A DNA stretch of 64,000 bases from Arctopsyche grandis (taxonomy: Eukaryota; Arthropoda; Insecta; Trichoptera; Hydropsychidae), in NCBI RefSeq assembly GCF_051622035.1, contig NC_135358.1, forward strand, positions 24,494,501 through 24,558,500, written 5' to 3'. The translations under genes were made by a program, and so were the position numbers. Positions 57,335 through 64,000 of the stretch are shown piece after piece. The notes below the pieces were generated by a model. That model made no database searches and was not told the DNA's origin. It worked only from the letters and a program-made list of their open reading frames with translations. Positions within the stretch are counted from its first letter, which is position 1; every line of letters begins with the position of its first letter.

Positions 57335-58154
57335 TGTAGGCGGGGTAGGATGTGTTGACTGCATCCCAGCCTAACGAAACACTGTTGTGCTTGTTTTAAT
57401 AAAGTTTTATTGTTTGCCTAAATATTGTACAAAAGTATTAGAATATTTGGGCAAAAGTATGTCGTTCAGCGGTCTCTGGATATGGTAGAGTGTCGCTGGC
57501 TCGGCATTCGGCTATGTTCAGAAGGTCTCTGGATGCGGCAGTGTGTTGCTGGCTCGGCGTTCGGCTATGTTCAGAAGGTCTCAGGTCTGCTGCTGTGTGT
57601 CGACGCTTGCTGCTGTGGGTCGACTCTCTGTGCTGTGGGTCGACTCTCTGTGCTGTGTGTCGGCGCTTGCTGCTGTGGGTCGACTGGCGTTGTTTGGGTT
57701 GGACCTCCTTTTATAGTGTTTCTGGGTATCACGTGACCCGTGGTGGCTGTTGTTGATGCGTATGCGAGGAATGTGCTTTTGTCGATGGGGTAGAATTTTC
57801 TGGAATGATTGGCACCGTTCCGCTCGATGTAGTTTAATGGCTGCGGTGTGCTTCGACCGGTTTGTTTCCGCTCTACTGGTAGGGGTGGAGCTTTCTGGAA
57901 GGTTTCGGCACCGTTCCGCTTGAGTTTAGTTTAATGGCTGCAGGTGTGCTTCGACTGGTTTGTTTCCGCTCTACTGGTAGGGGTGGAGCTTTCTAGAAGG
58001 TTTCGGCACCGTGCCGCTTGAGTTTAGTTTAATAACTGCAGGTGTGCTTCGACCGGTTTGTTTCCGCTCGCCTGGTTGGGGTGGAGCTTTCTAGAAGGTT
58101 TTAGGAATGTATTCTGCGTCGCAGTAAATGTTGGTGACGAGATTCCCACAGAAT
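57331..58154 (-). mobile_element. Solo LTR of the 52-kb family
   Basis: The complement of 57335-58150 begins TGTGGGAATCTCGTC and ends CTACCCCGCCTACA, matching the ends of the 987-bp LTR. It shares the CAACGCCAGTCGACCCACAG region, the TATAAAAGGAGGTCCAACC box and CAACAGTGTTTCGTTAGGC. GAAT flanks both sides. It is 816 bp and clearly diverged from the 52-kb copies. Confidence 0.88.
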
Positions 58155-58463
58155 AATTAAAAATGCGATGTATTTTTAACGAAGGATATAGAAGCTGAAG
58201 AAGTTAAGATTATGAGTGGATATATAACAACAACCTAGAGGAACTCTTTCCAAATTCTTCTTATTTAATTATTATCATTTTTTACGTAATTTTTTGTTAA
58301 AAACAGAATTTTTTTAGAAAAGGCGCCAAAAATTTAACCGCACGTACAAGAAAAATGTGACGCACCGTCCCTGCATATATGTACATTTATACATATGTAC
58401 AACTTAACTGAAACTTGCATTATATATTATTTAACATTTACAAAACTTAAATTGTAATACATA

Positions 58464-58736
58464 TACATATGCAGTGGTGTCACCCTAATGGTTTCCATGG
58501 GTTTCCGGAAACCCGCTGTTAAAAATCAAACGTTTCCGGAAACCTGTTATTTAAACTAAAAATTCATATAATTATTGTCAAAAATTATACAAATATTGAA
58601 AATTTAATGAACTTTCAAGTAATATGCCTTGGATGAAAAAATAATGTATATACATATATATTTTCATAATAATTTTATTGAAAAAAAAATTGGAAACCCG
58701 TTGTTCCAAAATTGGGGTGACACCACTGCATATATG
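58464..58736. mobile_element. hAT MITE with perfect 14-bp ends
   Basis: Element 58472-58728: CAGTGGTGTCACCC at left and GGGTGACACCACTG at right. Next to the ends are GTTTCCGGAAACCC on the left and GGAAACCCG on the right. Flanks TACATATG and CATATATG are an imperfect 8-bp duplication. 257 bp, non-coding. Confidence 0.82.
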
Positions 58737-61418
58737 CCTAATCTATGTATGTATTTTAAATAAATAATATTTCTCATACTTGGGGGGTCATCGCCCCCAA
58801 TAAGGCCACAGTGGAAAATGTTATGCTTATTTTTGCTATAGTGGAAAATGCTGTTAGATTTTTATTATATTCAACGAATACATTTTTTGTCTACGGAACA
58901 AAAATATATGTATGTTTACAACCCATTTTCAGTTATCTTCCAAAACACGACGTGTATTTGTAATAATATAATTTTATTGCTCGTTTGTGGAATGTTTCCG
59001 TGAGATGGTAAAATATTTTTTAATTACATTTGAAGACAAAATTCCACTATTTACTACATAGGAATAAATAAAAGTTTTACTGTATCACTTTAAAACGTAA
59101 ATAATGTTAGTGATACGACGTTATCAATGTATACAATCGCGTGACATGAACCATATGCATTGGCAATTATAATATTTGGAACTTTAAATGTTCGTCATAC
59201 AATATGAAATTTGACTTAATAGAAGTGAATCGAATACGTACAAAGGTATTTATATTATACCAATCATAATATAATAGGAGTTGTAGGAATGGAAAAAATG
59301 TCAAAGGTTTAAATTGATAGCGATTTGTAATCTTTCTGTATAGTAAATTACATGAAAAAAATTATCCGCAAAAACAATGTTTATAAGCATCGAAAACAAC
59401 AATGGAATTTATTTATTTAATTATATTACGTATGTACGAGCATACCGAATTCAGGGCTGCCAGACGTCCCTTTTTGAGTGGGACTGTCCCAAGTTCAACG
59501 GACAAATCCTGAGTCCCGCATTGCCTCTGAAAAACCCGACCTTTAAAAATGTATGAAGCTAAAGAGGTTCGCTCAATTTTTGTACAGAAATGGTTCGACT
59601 TCAAAAGTAACAAATTTCAATCATATGTATGTACGTCTTTTTCTTGAAACCAAACTTGAAAATCGAATTTTCGTCAATTGAAGAATTAACAAAACAATTA
59701 CTTTCGATATTGACCTTCTGTAAGAAGATGTCCGTTTATTAAATAATTTTTTACTGAATATGACTAAAGTAAACCAGAAAATATTTTTACTTATTTTTAT
59801 TAATTATGACTTTATTGTTAAGAAACTCTATTGTAATTTTTAAGCTTTTAAATAAAATTCAGAAAAAAAATTATTTTTTATTTTTTCTATTTTGTTAATT
59901 TTATTTTTACTGCTTGGGCACGCCACACAATCGAGAAATAATTTTTGAGGATTTTTGGCACGCGGACCCAAAAAGGTTCGCCATCTCTGAGCTATAAACA
60001 AACATAAATTTGAATAGCTGTGATTTCTACGGATTATCATGTGACTATTTTTTATATGTTCTCTTTCTGTATAGGTACATATGTACTTTTTTACATATGA
60101 ATATTACAATTTTTTCTGAATTATTTAGTTTTCTTAATGTTTTCGCATTCTTTTTTTTTCTATCGTAATCAAATCATATTCTTGATTATTTTCTCTATTC
60201 TTGTTACTATGGCAATTTGGGATAACCATGTGCACACCGTGTAGTATAGTTATTTATTTATTTATTTTGATTGGGAAAATTAACAGTTTATTAAAATTAC
60301 AAAATTGATGAAAGAACATAAATTTTTTAAGAAAAACCATTAAGAATTTTCACATATATGTAGGTAAAAAAAGAAAAATTTAAACATTTAAAATAAAAAA
60401 TAAATATAACAATCGAGTAAGATAACTAGAAAAATCAAAAAAAAATAGAAATAACAATATAATAAAAATAATAAGAATAATAAAACGATAGCAGTATGAT
60501 AAAAATAATAATAATAAAATAATAGATAATAAAAACAATAATATAATAAAAATTCATAATCACAATTATAAATTTTCAATAAAGTTAATCATCGAAAATC
60601 AAATTTGCAACAATCACTCTAGCTTGTAGTATATCATAAATAAGTCAAAAATACAAATTGTAGAAATGAGTGTGTAAGTAGTTACATATATCTACATATA
60701 TATGTATTTTCGTGATATATATTAAATATCAACTATTTTAATAATAAATAAAATTTTATAATTTTTTATCATATGTATTAAAACTATTCGGAGCACGGAG
60801 TGGAGTTGGAGCAAGTACTGAGGTGTCGGAGCGGTGCGACTCAAAAAAGTGGTTGCTCCAGATCTCTGAATTAAAAACATTGTTTTTAACCAAAAGTACA
60901 TTTACGAAGTTTATAATCGATATTAAATATCTAGAATTTTGTTTACTTGTATATTTAAATTTTTTCGCTTACATACTTTCGATGAATAATACGCATTTTC
61001 CGAGTTTATATAAATGAATCCGATTCTTAAAACACGTATTTATTAGTTGCCGATTCGGGATAAAGTTTGAAGTTATTAATAAAATAAAGGCGTGACGAGA
61101 CTTTTCTTAAAAAGTCCGAGTGAAAATGCTATTTAATTCCGTAAATTACTGTTTACAGTCAACACAAAATCGAATGAAATATAATTTACATAATTTTGAT
61201 AAAATTTGAATTTAAATACAGTGAAATATGGCGTCGACGTGAAATGACGACACATGGTTAATTGGCTTAAGTTCAGTGAGCCGGAGATAAGCTATCGAGA
61301 TGGCGCTCGAATTGAAACGGCACAGATCGCGATCGCAACCATTCAAGAACTGGTGTATCATTATGAGAGCTCGTCTATGTTTGGATAACAATTGAATACG
61401 AATTTTCCGAAGTTCAAA
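58737..61418. other. Upstream region of UGT, repeat debris
   Basis: Two hAT-like termini stand alone: CAGGGCTGCCAGACGTCCC at 59449, and at 59955-59990 a sequence whose complement reads CAGAGATGGCGAACC. A GGAGCAC/GGAGTGGAG-like degenerate run is at 60790-60835. No gene recognised. Confidence 0.4.
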
Positions 61419-64000
61419 ATGGAGGTGCGAGTGCGCGTCGCCACTATCCTGCTGCTGCTAGTGACGGTTGGGATCGTCGACTCCGCCAGGATTCTCGGAT
61501 TCTTTCCCACAGATACACAAAGTCACTACATGGTGTACAGCAGACTGATGAAGACATTGGCTTCACGAGGGCATCAAGTCACCGTCGTCAGTCTTTTTCC
61601 AGAGGTGAGGAGCTCTATAAATAAATAAGCATTTAGAAATTCTTTCTACAAATGTTTGCTCTTATTGGGAAATTATCTGTATGTACTAGATTTGTTTGAA
61701 TTTCAATATTGATTACAAATTCATAGCGAATTTGGTGATCTGTTCCATTTTGACTGTACGATTTTTTGAATTCAATTATTAATCTTTTTTTTTAAATAAA
61801 ATTCTGTAACAAGTGAATGCGTATAATGAAGCATCATACTAATATTATGTTTATTTAAATTTTCATGATTTAGAGAGAGATTTTTAGAGGTTTTTTGAAT
61901 ATATCGAATTTTAAAATTACTAAATTAAAATTGACTAAAAACAAATTATAGACGAATGTACATGTATGTGAAGATAATGTTAAAATTAGTATCGTAACAT
62001 ATCGCATGATATAATTTTGTGATTTAACAAGCAATTTAAAAATCAATACTGACAGATTAAAAGATAAAACGATTTCGTACCAATTTTTCAATTGTTCATA
62101 AAAACTGTATTTTCACCTTACAAAGGTGTATTTTTTTAAAAATCATATTAGATAGATTTAAAATATATAGAAAACAAATATGTACACGTACAATGTAGCT
62201 TTATTGATGACCATTAATTGTAAGCATTTTTAATGGAAGAAAATATGTCCCTATTATTAGTTGGAATCATGGTGAAAAATTCAAACAAAATTTAGCAAAC
62301 ATAAGTATTTAATGGTAAACGGATTATTCCGCAAAAAGCGATATAGCCCATGTCACTAAAATCTCGATCACGCGAGTTCTCGTTATTACAATATTTGGCG
62401 TGCGTAACTTACTTTCGATTGATGGAGTTTTTAGGTGCCGGATGTGCCGCAAAAAGTGCGCGAGATCACTTTTTGCGGAATAATCACCGAACCGTATTTA
62501 ATGAGGGGGGGGGGGGTCAAACAGATGAAAATATTTATATTGCGAATTCATTATAAAAAATAATTTAAGCAAAAAATCCAGATTTCCTCTCTTATTATAA
62601 AACTCTTGAATTATTTTGGATAATTTCTATTATTTTTGGGGAGGGCTAGAACCCCTACCCTCCGCTGAGTGTGTCACTGCATATGTAAATGAAATATAAA
62701 TTATGCAACACTTTATTAAATGAATATTATGTAGTTGATTTATCAAATTAACAGATTAGTTTTTCCAAACATTGTATATTGTACTGTGTAGATGTCACAT
62801 TTATTGAAAAATAAACTGGGCATTCAATTTGTTGCCCAAGAAAAATATTAGACGTGTCCATAACTTTTTGTATATGGTATGTTTATGTTGTATATACTTG
62901 AGGATAATTAGGAGTATCAGTTTTAGCTTAGTGCTACATATCCATAAAAACATCTTAAGGAAAAAGTTGAAATTTCTCAAGAATGCAATTATCAATACTT
63001 CGTATATAAATAAACAACATGTATGCATGTATGTACATACACACATGTGCATATATTAGCATCAACACGAATCAAATAATTTAACAATCAGACTCAATTG
63101 AACACTAAATGATCTTCAATTTATCAATTTAGAAATTGTACTAAGGACAAAATAGAGCTCACCTGTCAAAAGGCATTCCTTCCAACTTGAATAAGTGGAC
63201 AGTATTCATCTTTTAATGTATAATTTAAGCTTTGCATGCAATGCATAATTTAATCAAACATTTTATTTTTTCAGACTACGAACATAGAAAATTTGAATGA
63301 CATAGGTTTAAACGGATCTTACATTATTCCAACGATGACTTTTGAACAGTTAATAGACATGACAGAGTTCACAAACGAAAGAGACATAATAGATCTATGC
63401 CTCAAAGCATGCGAAACAGTTTTGACACACCCAGCCACTGTAGAAGTCCTTCAACAAGACTTTGATTTGTTCATAACAGAAGTATTCGGATCCGATTGTT
63501 TTCTTTCAATAGGCCATAAGCTTGGTACGCCAACTGTGGGAATTATAACGAGTGTCCTTTTACCCTGGATGAGCGACATGATAGGCACTCCAGATAATCC
63601 TTCATATATACCTGGGTATTTTTACTGGTTTTCTCAACACATGACATTCTATGAAAGAATGTACAACTCATTAACAAATTTCGGAATGAAATTATACTAC
63701 AATATGTACTCTGTTGAACCATCACAAATAATAGCTGAAAAAGCGTTCGGCTCACTGCCATCGCTGAAACGACTTTCGCAAAATTATAGTCTTTTATTAA
63801 CCAATACACACAATAGTATAAATCCTGTAAGACCATTGGTTCCGCAAGTTATTGAAATTGGAGGAATGCACATTCCAAAACAACTAGGAAAATTACCTAC
63901 AGTAAGTAAGAACTTCTCATATATTTTGATTTAAAAAAAAATGAATTACAATTGAAAAAATTTTAGGATTTGGAAACCTATCTCAATAAATCGACTAATG
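61419..64000 (+). CDS. UDP-glycosyltransferase, N-terminal exons (runs off the window)
   Basis: UGTs transfer a sugar from UDP-sugar to small lipophilic compounds in the ER. Exon 1 61419-61604 (62 codons): signal peptide VATILLLLVTVGIVDSA, then ARILGFFPTDTQSHYMVYSRLMKTLASRGHQVTVVSLFP, the standard insect UGT start with the catalytic-region His of SHY. Exon 2 63275-63901 (209 codons): LFITEVFGSDCFLSIGHKLGTPTVG with the conserved Asp of the catalytic dyad region, then YIPGYF and LLTNTHNSINPVRPLVPQVIEIGGMHI. Exon 3 starts at 63967 with DLETYLNKSTN, matching the LP-DLE-YLD block. The signature motif, transmembrane tail and stop lie beyond the edge. Exons 1 and 2 join in frame, but relatives usually have about 15 more residues between, so a small exon may be missed. 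Confidence 0.9.
62310..62497. mobile_element. Foldback element C in UGT intron 1
   Basis: ATGGTAAACGGATTATTCCGCAAAAAG at left and CTTTTTGCGGAATAATCACCGAACCG at right. The outermost words (GGTAAACGGA and TTCGGTGATTA) are those of foldback element B at 44154-44400, but the arms inside are different. Non-coding. Confidence 0.75.
62640..62690. mobile_element. hAT-like end in UGT intron 1
   Basis: The complement reads CAGTGACACACTCAGCGGAG followed by GGTAGGGG, a hAT-style end. A G-run at 62504 may belong to the same element; the partner end is not clear. Confidence 0.3.

Noticed and set aside
59449..59990. One hAT element spanning the two terminal sequences
   Set aside because: The two ends are not alike and the 8-bp flanks do not match, so they are probably unrelated remnants.

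Overview
This is a eukaryotic, AT-rich window packed with repeats, and everything points to an insect nuclear genome. Host genes are split by short introns with GT/AG borders. Their products are a mitochondrial polynucleotide phosphorylase, the RNase P subunit Rpp21, a TatD-family nuclease and a UDP-glycosyltransferase. The mobile elements are typical of insects: RTE and CR1/Jockey-type LINEs, Ty3/gypsy elements, hAT elements and Helitron-like elements. Short palindromes of the TACATATGTA type recur throughout. The insect order cannot be fixed from the sequence alone.

Layout. 1-6.2 kb holds decayed repeats: a hAT-like end, two RTE 3' fragments, a solo LTR inside the second RTE fragment, and an LTR remnant. 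6.2-11.8 kb is a hAT-like element with matching 8-bp target duplications, carrying a whole reverse-strand LINE whose ORF1 and ORF2 lie in one frame with a single UAG between them. 13.2-14.4 kb has LINE 3' pieces. 15.6-20.95 kb is a very young Ty3/gypsy element (361-bp LTRs, one visible mismatch), followed by a related solo LTR. 21.5-29 kb has no recognisable host gene but contains LINE pieces, a hAT MITE with a perfect 8-bp duplication and an LTR-plus-leader fragment. 29.4-33.2 kb is a head-to-tail pair of Helitron-like elements stuffed with GC-rich hairpin satellites; a short member of the same family lies at 35.6 kb.

36.3-51.7 kb is the host gene block. PNPT1 (reverse strand, 12 exons found, last S1 exon not found) and Rpp21 (forward strand) are divergent across 0.8 kb that contains two foldback elements. 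TatD (reverse strand, 6 exons) is complete. Just upstream of TatD sits a young non-coding LTR element (52.0-55.1 kb) with 987-bp LTRs and an internal 24-bp satellite. 55.2-56.0 kb is a three-part simple-repeat block. 57.05-58.15 kb is a hAT (DUF4371-like) transposase scrap broken by a solo LTR of the 52-kb family. The first exons of a UGT gene run from 61.4 kb off the right edge.

The host genes form no operon. PNPT1 and Rpp21 are both RNA-processing genes that may share a bidirectional promoter region. TatD and UGT are independent.
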